Below, piece after piece: positions 10,134-19,774 of a stretch of 64,000 bases of DNA. The notes below the pieces were generated by a model. It searched no databases. It had not been told where the DNA came from and saw only the letters and a program-made list of their open reading frames with translations. How positions within the stretch are numbered: the first letter of the stretch is position 1; each line of letters opens with the position of its first letter. This DNA is from Methylocystis echinoides. GTDB taxonomy: Bacteria > Pseudomonadota > Alphaproteobacteria > Rhizobiales > Beijerinckiaceae. The position numbers and the translations under genes were made by a program. The stretch spans positions 2,950,001 to 3,014,000 of the forward strand of contig NZ_BSEC01000001.1 in NCBI RefSeq assembly GCF_027923385.1, in the 5' to 3' direction.

Positions 10134-10148
10134 GGAGGAAGAAACGAG

Positions 10149-11036
10149 ATGACAATGCCTGTCACCCACGACAAGGGCGCCGCGTTTCACGACGAAGACG
10201 TCGAGGCGATGTTCCGCCGCCGGCCGACGCCCCTCCTCATCAAATACCGGGCGCAGATTGCCGCCTTCTTCGCATCCGCGATTCCGCCGCTGGTCACATT
10301 GGCGCTGCTGCTTCTCGTCTGGGAGCTGATGTGCGCCAAGCCCAGCTCGGCGCTGCCCGCGCCCTCGCGCATCTGGATGGAGGCGCATGAACTCATCCTG
10401 CATCCCTTCTACGTCGCGGGATCGCAGGACATGGGACTCGGCTGGCGGGTGCTGACCTCGCTGCGCCGCGTCGCGGTCGGCTTCGGACTTGCGAGCGTCT
10501 CGGGCGTGCTGCTCGGCGCCTTTGTCGGCCAGTCGATCTGGGCGACGCGCGGGCTCGATCCGATCTTTCAGGTGCTGCGCACCGTGCCGCCCCTCGCCTG
10601 GCTGCCCATCTCGCTCGCCGCCTTTCGCGACAGCCAGCCCTCGGCGATCTTCGTGATCTTCATCACCGCGATCTGGCCGATCGTCATCAACACCGCCGCC
10701 GGCGTGCGCAACATTCCGCAGGATTATCGCAATGTCGCGGCGGTGCTGCGTCTCAACCAGCTCGAATTCTTCTTCAAGATCATGATTCCGGCAGCCGCGC
10801 CCTACATCTTCAGCGGCCTGCGCATCGGCGTCGGTCTCTCCTGGCTCGCCATCGTCGCGGCGGAGATGCTCACCGGCGGCGTCGGGATCGGCTTCTTCAT
10901 CTGGGACGCGTGGAACTCGTCGCGCCTGCCCGACATCTTCGTCGCCCTCATCTACATCGGCGTCACCGGCTTCCTGCTGGATCGCCTCGTCGCCGTCATC
11001 GGCCGCCTTGCGACGCGCGGCGCGCCCGCGAACTGA
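10149..11036 (+). CDS. nrtB: Nitrate ABC transporter, permease
   Basis: 295 residues with about six membrane segments after a cytosolic N-terminus of some 40 residues. The binding-protein-dependent transport motif is near residues 195-215 (YRNVAAVLRLNQLEFFFKI, then PAAAPYIF). LAIVAAEMLTGGVGIGFF is typical of the NrtB/CmpB/SsuC group. An AGGAGG Shine-Dalgarno immediately follows the nrtA stop. It forms the inner-membrane channel of the nitrate importer with the ATPase encoded next. Confidence 0.94.
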   Translation: MTMPVTHDKGAAFHDEDVEAMFRRRPTPLLIKYRAQIAAFFASAIPPLVTLALLLLVWELMCAKPSSALPAPSRIWMEAHELILHPFYVAGSQDMGLGWRVLTSLRRVAVGFGLASVSGVLLGAFVGQSIWATRGLDPIFQVLRTVPPLAWLPISLAAFRDSQPSAIFVIFITAIWPIVINTAAGVRNIPQDYRNVAAVLRLNQLEFFFKIMIPAAAPYIFSGLRIGVGLSWLAIVAAEMLTGGVGIGFFIWDAWNSSRLPDIFVALIYIGVTGFLLDRLVAVIGRLATRGAPAN

Positions 11037-11048
11037 AGGGAGAAAGCC

Positions 11049-11840
11049 ATGTCCGCCTATCTCGCAATCGAAAACGTCGACAAAAGCTTCTCGCGCGGCG
11101 CCGCCGAGACGAAGGTTCTGGAAGACGTCTCCCTTGCCGTCGAAAAGGGGGAGTTCGTCACGATCATCGGCCATTCCGGCTGCGGCAAGTCCACCCTGCT
11201 CAACATCGTCGCCGGCCTGACGACGGCGACGCGCGGCGTCGTGCTTCTCGACGAGCGCGAAGTCAATGCGCCAGGACCGGACCGCGCCGTCGTCTTCCAG
11301 AACCATTCGCTGCTGCCCTGGCTCACGGCCTATGAAAACATCCGCCTGGCCGTCGACAAGGTTTTTGCCGGCGCCAGCCGCGCCGAGCGCCACGACTGGA
11401 CGCTGCACAATCTCGGCCTCGTGCAGATGACCCATGCCAGGGACCGGCGACCGGGCGAAATTTCGGGCGGCATGAAGCAGCGCATCGGCATTGCGCGGGC
11501 GCTCGCCATGCAGCCCAAGGTGCTGCTGCTCGACGAGCCTTTCGGCGCGCTCGACGCGCTCACGCGCGCGCATCTTCAGGATCAGGTGATGAGCCTGCAG
11601 GAGACGCTCGGCAATACGGTCATGATGATCACACATGACGTCGACGAGGCCGTGCTGCTCTCCGACCGCATCGTCATGATGACCAATGGTCCGCGCGCAA
11701 CGATCGGCGAGCTGCTCGATATCCCCCTGCCGCGCCCGCGCGACCGCGTCGCGCTCGCCGCCGATCCGGTCTATCTCGACTGCCGGCAACGCGTGCTGCA
11801 GTTCCTCTACGAACGCCACCGCTATGTCGAGGCGGCGTGA
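11049..11840 (+). CDS. nrtC: Nitrate ABC transporter, ATP-binding protein
   Basis: 263-residue ABC ATPase of the nitrate/sulfonate/taurine group. The Walker A is GHSGCGKST, the Q-loop region is [12 protein letters not shown], the signature is ISGGMKQR, and the Walker B is [12 protein letters not shown] followed by ITHDVDEAV. It lacks the C-terminal NrtA-like domain of cyanobacterial NrtC, so it is of the short NrtD/NasD type; either symbol could be used. Its stop TGA overlaps the ATG of the next gene. Confidence 0.93.
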   Translation: MSAYLAIENVDKSFSRGAAETKVLEDVSLAVEKGEFVTIIGHSGCGKSTLLNIVAGLTTATRGVVLLDEREVNAPGPDRAVVFQNHSLLPWLTAYENIRLAVDKVFAGASRAERHDWTLHNLGLVQMTHARDRRPGEISGGMKQRIGIARALAMQPKVLLLDEPFGALDALTRAHLQDQVMSLQETLGNTVMMITHDVDEAVLLSDRIVMMTNGPRATIGELLDIPLPRPRDRVALAADPVYLDCRQRVLQFLYERHRYVEAA

Positions 11841-13039
11841 TGGAGAAGGAGCGTCTCGTCATTGTCGGCGGCGGCATGGCCGCCACGCGTTTCGTCGAGG
11901 AGATCGTCGCGCGCGCGCCCGGCCGCTTCGCGGTCACCGTGATCGGCGAGGAGCCCCGGCTCGCCTATAATCGCGTGCTTCTGTCCCCGGTGCTCGCCGG
12001 CGAGATGTCGCTCGCCGACATCGAATTGAAGCCCGCAGGCTGGTGGCGCGACGCCGGCGTCGAATTTCTCCAGGGCCGCCGGGTCGTCGGCGTCGACGCC
12101 GCGCGCCGTGTCGTCACGCTCGACGACGGCCGGCGGCGCCCTTATGGGAAGCTCGTCCTGGCGACAGGGTCCCAGGCGCTGCGGCTCGACATCCCCAATG
12201 CGGCGCTCGACGGCGTGCACGTGTTTCGCAGCGTCGCCGATGTCGAAGCGCTCGCCGCGCTGGGCCGCGGCCGTCGCGTCATTGTCGTCGGCGGCGGCCT
12301 TCTGGGTCTCGAAGCGGCTTATGGCCTCGCCCGGCGTGGCGCGCAGACGACGCTCGTTCATGTCCTCGATCGGCTGATGGAGCGTCAGCTCGACGCCGAC
12401 GGCGCCGCAATTCTGCGCCGCCGCGTCGAGGAAAAGGGCGTGGCCGTTCGGCTCGACGCCAGCATCGCCCGCATCATTGGCGACGGCCATGTCGCGGCCG
12501 CCGAATTCGCCGACGGCGCCCGGCTCGACGCCGACGCCGTGATCTTCGCCGTCGGCGTGCGCGCCAACGCCGATCTCGCGCGGACCGCCGGCCTCGCCGT
12601 GCAACGCGGCGTCGTCGTCGACGACACCCTCGCGACAAGCGATCCGCATGTCTTCGCAATTGGCGAATGCGCCGAACATCGCGGCGTCTGTTACGGGCTG
12701 GTCGAGCCCGCCTATGAGCAGGCGCGCACGCTCGCCCTGCGCCTTTGCGGCATGGCGGCTTCTTATGACGGGAGCGTCGTGGCGACCAATCTCAAGGTCT
12801 CCGGCGTGCGCGTCTTTTCAGCGGGCGATTGCCTCGGCCCCGCCGCGCTCGTCTGTCGCGATCCGCGCCGGGGCGTCTATCGCAAGCTGGTGCTCGACGG
12901 CGACAGACTCGTCGGCGCCATTCTCATCGGCGAAACCGCCGGCGCCGCGGACTGTCTCGACTTCATCCGCTCCGGCGCGAGCGTCGCCGACTGTCGCAAC
13001 GAACTCGCCTTTGGCGAGCCCCTTCAAAAGGCGGCCTGA
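11840..13039 (+). CDS. NAD(P)/FAD-dependent oxidoreductase of the nitrate assimilation cluster (NirB N-terminal/NasB-like)
   Basis: 399 residues with two dinucleotide folds: VGGGMAATRFVEE at the N-terminus for FAD and VVGGGLLGLEAAYGLARRG near residue 150 for NAD(P)H. The motif HVFAIGECAEHRGVCYGLVEP is characteristic of the NirB/NasB/rubredoxin reductase branch. There is no Fe-S or siroheme domain, so it corresponds only to the pyridine nucleotide part of assimilatory nitrite or nitrate reductases. It probably feeds electrons to NasA or NirA. The ATG at 11840 overlaps the nrtC stop. Confidence 0.88.
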   Translation: MEKERLVIVGGGMAATRFVEEIVARAPGRFAVTVIGEEPRLAYNRVLLSPVLAGEMSLADIELKPAGWWRDAGVEFLQGRRVVGVDAARRVVTLDDGRRRPYGKLVLATGSQALRLDIPNAALDGVHVFRSVADVEALAALGRGRRVIVVGGGLLGLEAAYGLARRGAQTTLVHVLDRLMERQLDADGAAILRRRVEEKGVAVRLDASIARIIGDGHVAAAEFADGARLDADAVIFAVGVRANADLARTAGLAVQRGVVVDDTLATSDPHVFAIGECAEHRGVCYGLVEPAYEQARTLALRLCGMAASYDGSVVATNLKVSGVRVFSAGDCLGPAALVCRDPRRGVYRKLVLDGDRLVGAILIGETAGAADCLDFIRSGASVADCRNELAFGEPLQKAA

Positions 13040-13040
13040 C

Positions 13041-14786
13041 ATGTCCGCAGATTTCACGCTCGACCAGAAGCGCTATCTCGAAGGCTTCGCCGCGGGCCTG
13101 TCGGCGCGCAGCGCCAAGACCGCCGTCGCGACGCGTCCCATCGGACCGGACGCCGCGCATTTCGAGGCGCAGGATCGCGCCGCCGCGCATGGCAAGCTCG
13201 TCGATCAGGAGAAATGGAAGCGCGAGGAACATCCCTTCGACGCCTGGCCGCGTCTCGTCGCGCAGGCGCGCGACAACGCCGCGCCAAAGCCCGCCGATAA
13301 TTTCCGCTGGCGCTATTACGGGCTCTTCTACGTCGCCCCGACGCAGGACGCCTACATGTGTCGGCTGCGCATCCCCAATGGCCTACTCACCCACTGGCAG
13401 CTCGCCGGCCTTGGGGATCTTTCGGAACAATGCGGCGGCGGCTATCTCCATGTCACGACGCGCGCCAATGTGCAGATCCGCGAGATCGCGGCCCGCGATG
13501 CGGCGGCGATGGTCGAGGCGGTGCAGGATCTGGGGCTGTGGAGCAAGGGCGCCGGCGCCGACAATATCCGCAACATCACCGGCACGCCGACGGCTGGCGT
13601 CGATCCGCAGGAGCTTCTCGACACCCGCCCCTATGCGCGCGCGATGCATCATCACATTCTCAATGACCGCTCGCTCGCCGGCCTGCCGCGCAAATTCAAC
13701 ATCGCCTTCGACGGCGCCGGGCGCATCGGCGCGCTCGAAGATACGAATGATGTCGGCTTTCAGGCTGTGGACGTGACAGACGGACATGGCGTCGCGCCCG
13801 GCGTCTGGTTCCGCCTCGCGCTGGGCGGGATCACCGGCCACAAGGATTTCGCCCGCGACACCGGCGTCATCGTTGCGCCAGAAGAAGCCATCGAGGTCGC
13901 GGACAAAATCCTGCGCGTTTACATCGATCACGGCGACCGCACCAATCGGACGAAGGCGCGGCTGAAATATCTGCTCGACGCCTGGGGCTTCGAGAAATTC
14001 CTCGCCGCTGTCGAGGAAAAGCTCGGCCGTCCGCTCACGCGCGCGCCGGCCGACGCCATTGCGCCCCGGCCGCGTCAGGACCGCGCAGCGCATATCGGCG
14101 TCCATCCACAAAAGCAGGCAGGCCTGAACTGGCTCGGCGTCGTCCTGCCGCTCGGGCGGCTGACAGCGGCGCAAGCGCGGGGCCTTGCGCGCATCGCGCA
14201 TGAATTTGGCGATGGCGGCCTGCGGCTCACGGTCTGGCAGAATGTGCTGATCACCGGCGTGGCGGACGTCCGCGTCGCCGACGCCGTCGCGGCGGTCGAC
14301 GCTCTGGGCCTCACGATGCAGGCCACGCCGATCCGCGCCGGACTTGTCGCCTGCACGGGCGCCGCCGGTTGTCGCTTCGCCGCCTCCGACACGAAGCGCC
14401 ATGCGGCGGCGATCGCCGATCATTGCGAGACGGCGGCGCCGATGGACACGCCGGTGAATATCCACCTCACCGGCTGCCATCACTCCTGCGCGCAGCATTA
14501 CATTGGCGACGTCGGCCTCATCGGCGCGCGCGTGCCGGTCAGCGACGACGGCGACACGGTCGAGGGCTATCACATTCTGGTTGGCGGCGGCTTCGCGGAG
14601 GAAGCCGGCCTCGCACGCGAGCTCTATCAGAACGTGAAGGCCGACGACGCGCCGCGCATGGTGGCGAAAATCCTGCGCGCCTATCGGCGCCGACGGGCGC
14701 AGGAAACCGAGACCTTCGTCGCCTTCGCGCGGCGCCACGACATCGAAAGTCTGCGCCGCATGGCTGAAGAGGATGCGCTGCCATGA
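13041..14786 (+). CDS. nirA: Assimilatory nitrite reductase, siroheme/[4Fe-4S] protein
   Basis: 581 residues of the nitrite/sulfite reductase hemoprotein family, with two half-repeats. The C-terminal half carries the cluster cysteines CTGAAGC and TGCHHSC, the usual C-x5-C ... C-x3-C set that ligates the Fe-S cluster and siroheme. It reduces nitrite to ammonium in the cytoplasm. The resemblance is to the ferredoxin-type NirA rather than to NirB, and the next gene may replace ferredoxin as donor. The ATG at 13041 is the first codon after the previous stop (one base between them), so an operon is likely. The family motif YYGLFYVAPTQDAYMCR lies near residue 90. Confidence 0.92.
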   Translation: MSADFTLDQKRYLEGFAAGLSARSAKTAVATRPIGPDAAHFEAQDRAAAHGKLVDQEKWKREEHPFDAWPRLVAQARDNAAPKPADNFRWRYYGLFYVAPTQDAYMCRLRIPNGLLTHWQLAGLGDLSEQCGGGYLHVTTRANVQIREIAARDAAAMVEAVQDLGLWSKGAGADNIRNITGTPTAGVDPQELLDTRPYARAMHHHILNDRSLAGLPRKFNIAFDGAGRIGALEDTNDVGFQAVDVTDGHGVAPGVWFRLALGGITGHKDFARDTGVIVAPEEAIEVADKILRVYIDHGDRTNRTKARLKYLLDAWGFEKFLAAVEEKLGRPLTRAPADAIAPRPRQDRAAHIGVHPQKQAGLNWLGVVLPLGRLTAAQARGLARIAHEFGDGGLRLTVWQNVLITGVADVRVADAVAAVDALGLTMQATPIRAGLVACTGAAGCRFAASDTKRHAAAIADHCETAAPMDTPVNIHLTGCHHSCAQHYIGDVGLIGARVPVSDDGDTVEGYHILVGGGFAEEAGLARELYQNVKADDAPRMVAKILRAYRRRRAQETETFVAFARRHDIESLRRMAEEDALP

Positions 14787-16369
14787 ACGATCTTGTCCGC
14801 CCGATGGACCTCATTCCCGAGAGCGCGCCCTTCTCGCCCGAGCAGCGCAGTTGGCTCAATGGCTTCTTCTCTGGCCTCGTGCTGCCGGAGACAGGCGGCG
14901 TCACGCCGCTTTCCCCACAGGAGAACGCCGCCGTGCTCGGCGGCGATCCGGCCGACGACGGCGAGGCGCCCTGGCACGATCAGACGCTTGCGCTCGACGC
15001 GCGCATGGCGCTTGCGGCCGGGCGCCCGTTGCGTCGCCGCATGATGGCGGCGATGGCGCAGCAGGATTGCGGCCAGTGCGGCTACACCTGCGAGACCTAC
15101 GCCGATGCGCTGGCGGAGGGGCGTGACGCGCGGCTCAATCTGTGCGCGCCGGGCGGCAAGGACACGGCGCGGATGCTGAAGACCCTCGCCGCCGAAAGCA
15201 AGGGCGCGCCCGCGCCGGCGGCAACGACGACGATGACGCCGACAACGACCGCGGCGCCGGGTACGACGCGCGACACGCCGGCGCGGGCGATCCTTCTCTC
15301 TCGCCGCCGGCTCAATCGCGAGGGTTCCGCCAAGGAGACCTGGCACGTCGAATTCGATCTGTCGGCCAGCGATCTCAGCTATCGCGCCGGCGACAGTTTC
15401 GGCATTTTCCCGCGCAACGAGCCGGGCCTCGTCGATCAGATCATCGCCATGCTTGGCGCCTCGCATGTGACGCCCGTACGCGGCCGGACGCTGCGAGAGG
15501 TTCTGCTGAGCGACGTCTCGCTGTCGCCTGCGCCCGACCGGCTCTTCGAACTCCTTTCGTTCCTGACCGGCGGCGCGACGCGCGATCGGGCGCGACGTCT
15601 CGCGCAAGGCGAGGACCCGGACGGCGATGCGGCGCAACTCGACGTGCTCGCGACCCTGCAGAAATTCCCCCAGGCGCGGCCGCACCCGGAAGCCTTCGTC
15701 GAAGCGCTCGATCCCCTGCAACCGCGGCTCTATTCCATCTCTTCGTCGCCCAGGGCGGCGCCCGGGCGCCTGTCGCTCACGGTCGATGCGGTGCGCTATG
15801 TCGTGGGCCGGCGCAAGCGGCTCGGCGTCGCCTCGACCTTCCTCGCGGAACGGTTGGCGCCGGGTGAGACGCTTCCCGTCTATGTGCAGGCCGCGCATGG
15901 TTTCGCCCTGCCGGAAAACCCCGCGACGCCGATCATCATGATTGGCCCCGGCACCGGCGTGGCGCCGTTTCGCGCCTTCCTGCAGGAGCGCGCGGCGATT
16001 GGCGCGCAGGGGAAAAACTGGCTCTTCTACGGGCATCAGCGCGCGGCCCATGATTTCTTCTATGCCGATGAGTTCGAGGCCATGAAAGCCACGGGTTTGC
16101 TGACGCGACTCTCGCTCGCCTGGTCGCGCGACGGCGCGGAGAAGTTTTACGTGCAGGACCGCATGCGTCAGGCCGGGCGCGAGATATGGGCCTGGCTCGC
16201 GGAAGGCGCGCATCTCTATGTCTGCGGCGACGCGAGCCGCATGGCCAAGGACGTCGAGCGCACGCTCGTCGATATCGTCGCCGAATTCGGCGCGCGCAGC
16301 GCCGACGAGGCGATCGCCTATGTCGCGGGCCTCAGGAAGGCCGGGCGCTATCAGCAGGATGTCTATTGA
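14783..16369 (+). CDS. Fe-S/FAD/NADPH reductase (CysJ C-terminal-like) of the nitrite reductase
   Basis: 528 residues. After a linker, residues 96-121 hold C96-x2-C99-G-Y-x-C103 ... C121, matching the small [4Fe-4S] Fes4 domain otherwise known from RnfB and CO dehydrogenase. A Thr/Ala/Pro-rich linker (about 145-170) leads to a CysJ-type reductase with RLYSISSSP for FAD, GPGTGVAPFRAFLQ for NADPH and a C-terminal YQQDVY. The flavodoxin (FMN) domain of true CysJ is absent; the Fe-S domain appears to stand in its place. It presumably passes electrons from NADPH to NirA. Its ATG overlaps the nirA stop. Confidence 0.85.
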   Translation: MNDLVRPMDLIPESAPFSPEQRSWLNGFFSGLVLPETGGVTPLSPQENAAVLGGDPADDGEAPWHDQTLALDARMALAAGRPLRRRMMAAMAQQDCGQCGYTCETYADALAEGRDARLNLCAPGGKDTARMLKTLAAESKGAPAPAATTTMTPTTTAAPGTTRDTPARAILLSRRRLNREGSAKETWHVEFDLSASDLSYRAGDSFGIFPRNEPGLVDQIIAMLGASHVTPVRGRTLREVLLSDVSLSPAPDRLFELLSFLTGGATRDRARRLAQGEDPDGDAAQLDVLATLQKFPQARPHPEAFVEALDPLQPRLYSISSSPRAAPGRLSLTVDAVRYVVGRRKRLGVASTFLAERLAPGETLPVYVQAAHGFALPENPATPIIMIGPGTGVAPFRAFLQERAAIGAQGKNWLFYGHQRAAHDFFYADEFEAMKATGLLTRLSLAWSRDGAEKFYVQDRMRQAGREIWAWLAEGAHLYVCGDASRMAKDVERTLVDIVAEFGARSADEAIAYVAGLRKAGRYQQDVY

Positions 16370-16377
16370 GGCCGGAC

Positions 16378-19095
16378 ATGTTCGAGGAGCCGATGACAAG
16401 CGAGGGGGCGACTGGCGTGGAGACGACGCCGCCACGCGCGACCGCCCCGACTCGCACGACCTGTCCCTATTGCGGCGTCGGCTGCGGCGTCCTCGCGACG
16501 CCAGACGGGGCGGGCGGCGCGGAGATCGCCGGCGATCCGAACCATCCCGCCAATTTCGGACGCCTGTGCTCGAAGGGAACAGCGCTCGGCGAAACGCTGG
16601 GGCTCGACGGACGGCTGCTCCATCCGATGCGCCGTCAAGCCGATGGAAGCTTCGCACGCGTCTCGTGGGATTCGGCGCTCGATGAAATTGCCGGGCGTCT
16701 TGCGTCGATCGTCGCGCGCGATGGACCGGACGCGGTCGCCTTCTATCTCTCGGGCCAGTTGCTGACGGAGGATTATTACGTCGCCAACAAGCTGATGAAG
16801 GGCTTCATCGGCTCGGCCAATGTCGACACCAATTCCCGCCTGTGCATGGCCTCGGCGGTCGCCGGACACAAGCGCGCCTTTGGGGCCGATGTGGTTCCGG
16901 GCTGCTACGAGGATCTCGATCTCGCCGATCTCATCGTGCTTGTCGGCTCCAACGCCGCCTGGTGTCATCCGGTGCTCTACCGACGCATCATGCGCAATCG
17001 CGAGACGCGCGGCGCGAAACTGGTCGTGATCGACACGCGCCAAACGGCGAGCACGGAAGACGCCGATCTTTTCCTCCAGATCGCGCCGGGCGGAGATCAG
17101 GCGCTGTTCTCCGGCCTGCTCGCGCATCTCGCGGCGACGGGCGCCGTCGATGCAGATTTCGTCGCGCAGCATACGTCGGGGTTCGATTTCGCGCTCGACG
17201 CCGCGCGCCGGCTCGCGCCAGACGCGGCGTCGACGGCGCGCCTGACCGGGCTTGCGGAAAGCGACGTTTCGGCCTTCTTTGCGCTCTTCGCGGAGACGCC
17301 GCGCGTCGTCACGGCCTTCTCGCAGGGCGTCAATCAATCGGCGCAGGGAACCGACAAGACCAACGCCATTCTCAACTGCCATCTCGCCACGGGGCGGATC
17401 GGCAGAACCGGCGCCGGCCCGTTTTCGCTGACGGGCCAACCCAACGCCATGGGCGGACGCGAGGTCGGCGGTCTCGCCAATACGCTCGCCGCGCATATGG
17501 GATTCGAGCCGGAGTCCATCGAGCGGGTCGGTCGTTTCTGGCGCGCGCCGCGCATGGCGACGCAGGAAGGCCTCAAGGCCGTGCAGATGTTCGACGCCGT
17601 CGCGAAGGGAAAGATCAAGGCGCTCTGGATCGCCGGCACGAATCCGGCCGCCTCGCTCCCGGACGCCGACGCCGTTCGGGAGGCGCTCGGCGGGCTCGAG
17701 CTTCTCATCGTTTCGGACAATGTCCGCCTCACCGACACCATCGGCGGCGGCGCGCATATTCTGCTCCCCGCCCAGGCCTGGGGCGAGAAGAGCGGGACGG
17801 TCACCAATTCGGAGCGGCGCATCTCACGCCAGCGCGCCTTTCTCGCGCCGCCCGGAGAGACGCGCCCCGACTGGGCGATTTTCGCGGACGTCGGTCGACG
17901 CATGGGGTTCGATGGCTTTTCCTTCTCCTCCGCGGCGGCGGTTTTCGCCGAACATGCGGCGCTCTCCGCTTTCGAGAACGCGGGCGCCAGGGCTTTCGAC
18001 ATCGGCGGGCTGGCGCAATTGAGCGAAAGCGCCTATGCGGCGCTCGAGCCGACGCAATGGCCGGTCCGGCATGGCGAGGCGAAGGGCCGCGCGCGGCTTT
18101 TCGCCGAAGGCGGCTTCTGCACGCCGGCAAGGCGCGCGCATTTCGCCGCGCCCGCGACGCCGCGTCTCGCAGAGGCGCTCACGCCCGACTTCCCCCTGCG
18201 CTTGAACACCGGGCGCGTTCGTGACCAGTGGCACACCATGACGCGCAGCGGCGCGAGCGTGCGCCTCGCCAACCATACGCTTGAACCTTACGTCGATATT
18301 CATCCAGACGACGCCGCGACGGCCCATGTCGTCGACAACGGCTTTGCGCGCGTCGCGACGGCGCGCGGCGCCTGCGTCCTGCGCGTGCGCGTCACGGCGC
18401 GGCAGGCCAGGGGCCAGCTTTTCGCGCCCATCCACTGGACCGACCAGACGGCGGCGCAGGCGCGGATCGGCGCGCTCGTCGGGCCGCATGTCGATCCCGT
18501 TTCGGGACAGCCGGAGTCCAAGGCGACTCCGGCGGCCATTGCGCCGCACGCCTTCGCCCGACAGGGCTTCCTGCTCTCGCGACATCCGTTGACCCCGCCG
18601 GGCCGCGCATGGTGGGCGCGCGCCGCGATCCGCAAGGGGTTCGGCTATCTGCTCGCGAGCGATGCGGACAATCTGGAATGGATCGAGGCGCTTCGAAGCC
18701 TGGCGCCGCACGCGGAGGCGGTGGAATTCTGCGACGCGGCGCGGGGCCTGTATCGTGCAGCGCTGTTCGCGGACGATCGGATCGAGCTCCTGCTGGCGCT
18801 TGGTCCGACGCCGGTTTCATGGGAGCCCTGGCTCGATTTTTTCGCGGCGGAACATTTGCCGCCGGGACCCCGCTTCGCATTTCTTTCGCAAGGGACTCGC
18901 GCCGGCGGCGGAGACGCCAGCCCCGTCGTTTGCGCCTGCCACAACGTAAGCGCGGCGAAGATCGAGGCGGCGATTTCGGAGGGCTGTCAGGACGCGACGC
19001 AGATCGGCGCGGTTCTGCGCGCCGGAACCAATTGCGGTTCCTGCCTTCCCGAAATCCGTCGCATGCTGGCGCAGGCTGGGCGCCCGCCCTCGTGA
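16378..19095 (+). CDS. nasA: Assimilatory nitrate reductase, catalytic subunit
   Basis: 905 residues. The N-terminal [4Fe-4S] site is CPYCGVGCGV followed by LCSKG. The bis-MGD molybdenum domain includes SRLCMASAVAGHKRAFG, with the Cys that may ligate Mo, and TGQPNAMGGREVG. The C-terminus adds a BFD-like [2Fe-2S] domain with CAC and CGSC about 32 residues apart. This layout is standard for the alphaproteobacterial cytoplasmic NasA. It reduces nitrate to nitrite. It is the last gene of the nrt-nas unit; a hairpin 30 bases downstream may end the transcript in the opposite direction as well. The start at 16378 (MFEEP) or 16393 is uncertain. Confidence 0.94.
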   Translation: MFEEPMTSEGATGVETTPPRATAPTRTTCPYCGVGCGVLATPDGAGGAEIAGDPNHPANFGRLCSKGTALGETLGLDGRLLHPMRRQADGSFARVSWDSALDEIAGRLASIVARDGPDAVAFYLSGQLLTEDYYVANKLMKGFIGSANVDTNSRLCMASAVAGHKRAFGADVVPGCYEDLDLADLIVLVGSNAAWCHPVLYRRIMRNRETRGAKLVVIDTRQTASTEDADLFLQIAPGGDQALFSGLLAHLAATGAVDADFVAQHTSGFDFALDAARRLAPDAASTARLTGLAESDVSAFFALFAETPRVVTAFSQGVNQSAQGTDKTNAILNCHLATGRIGRTGAGPFSLTGQPNAMGGREVGGLANTLAAHMGFEPESIERVGRFWRAPRMATQEGLKAVQMFDAVAKGKIKALWIAGTNPAASLPDADAVREALGGLELLIVSDNVRLTDTIGGGAHILLPAQAWGEKSGTVTNSERRISRQRAFLAPPGETRPDWAIFADVGRRMGFDGFSFSSAAAVFAEHAALSAFENAGARAFDIGGLAQLSESAYAALEPTQWPVRHGEAKGRARLFAEGGFCTPARRAHFAAPATPRLAEALTPDFPLRLNTGRVRDQWHTMTRSGASVRLANHTLEPYVDIHPDDAATAHVVDNGFARVATARGACVLRVRVTARQARGQLFAPIHWTDQTAAQARIGALVGPHVDPVSGQPESKATPAAIAPHAFARQGFLLSRHPLTPPGRAWWARAAIRKGFGYLLASDADNLEWIEALRSLAPHAEAVEFCDAARGLYRAALFADDRIELLLALGPTPVSWEPWLDFFAAEHLPPGPRFAFLSQGTRAGGGDASPVVCACHNVSAAKIEAAISEGCQDATQIGAVLRAGTNCGSCLPEIRRMLAQAGRPPS

Positions 19096-19124
19096 CCTGC
19101 GATGCGCCAGCCGTCAGGGGACGG

Positions 19125-19157
19125 CAAAATGCAACCGCGCTTGACGCGCGGTTGCAT
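19125..19157 (-). terminator. Intrinsic terminator between nasA and the convergent repeat-protein gene
   Basis: GCAACCGCGC (19131-19140) and GCGCGGTTGC (19146-19155) form a perfect ten-pair stem with a five-base loop, extended by two A-T pairs. On the minus strand a TTTTG run follows, so it most likely ends the minus-strand gene at 19187. Confidence 0.75.
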
Positions 19158-19186
19158 GTCCTGCTTACGCCGACGAGGCGGACTTA

Positions 19187-19774
19187 TTACCAGCAGCTGC
19201 AATCGGCGGCGCCATATGTGGCGGGATAAGCGGCGCCGTAGGTAACGGGATAGGCGGCGCCGTAAGTGCCGCAACCAGCCCCATAGGCCGCGCCATAAGT
19301 CGCCGGATAAGCGGCGCCGTAGTAGCCATAGCCGCCGTAGGGATAGGCGGCCGCGCCGACGGCCAGGCCGCCGAGCAATCCGGCGCCGTAACCCCAATGA
19401 CCATATCCCCAACCGCGGCGGATGCCCGCGTAACCCCAACGGTTGTAGCCCCACGGGCGCGCGCCCGCGTAAGCCCAACGCGTATAGCCCCACGGCCGCG
19501 CGCCTGCGTAGCCCCAGCGGTTATAGCCAATGCGGTTGAAGCCCCAGCGGTTATAGCCCCAGCGATTGTTGAAGCCCCAGCGCGAGCCCATACCGGCGTA
19601 ACCCCAGCGATTGTGACCCCAGCGATCGTGACCCCATGCCGATCCCATCACGCCGACGTTGCGGTAGCCGTGTCCGCCCCAACGCGTCCAGGCGGAAGCA
19701 GACGTGGAAACCGACAGCGCGCCGGCCGCCATCGTCGCGGCGAACGCCACGCTAAGAACCTTTGATTTCGTCAT
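19187..19774 (-). CDS. Secreted Gly/Tyr/Trp-rich repeat protein
   Basis: 195 residues. A signal peptide (KVLSVAFAATMAAGALSVSTSASA) is followed by about 85 residues of imperfect repeats around the unit NRWGY/ARPWGY. A hydrophobic Gly/Ala stretch then leads to a second repeat block of the type AAYPATYGA, ending DCSCW. The start at 19774 has a GGAGA ribosome site; an upstream in-frame ATG does not. The composition suggests a cell-surface or matrix protein, but no function is known. Its promoter must lie in 19775-20053. Confidence 0.7.
   Translation of the reverse strand: MTKSKVLSVAFAATMAAGALSVSTSASAWTRWGGHGYRNVGVMGSAWGHDRWGHNRWGYAGMGSRWGFNNRWGYNRWGFNRIGYNRWGYAGARPWGYTRWAYAGARPWGYNRWGYAGIRRGWGYGHWGYGAGLLGGLAVGAAAYPYGGYGYYGAAYPATYGAAYGAGCGTYGAAYPVTYGAAYPATYGAADCSCW

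Noticed and set aside
8598..11819. Very long open frame (1073 codons) on the minus strand across the nrt genes
   Set aside because: It lies antisense to nrtA, nrtB and nrtC, which match known families throughout. The frame is open because of the high GC of third codon positions; its translation has no family resemblance.
19397..19765. Plus-strand frame of 122 codons inside the Gly/Tyr/Trp repeat gene
   Set aside because: It is the repeated complement of the secreted protein gene and lacks a start context.
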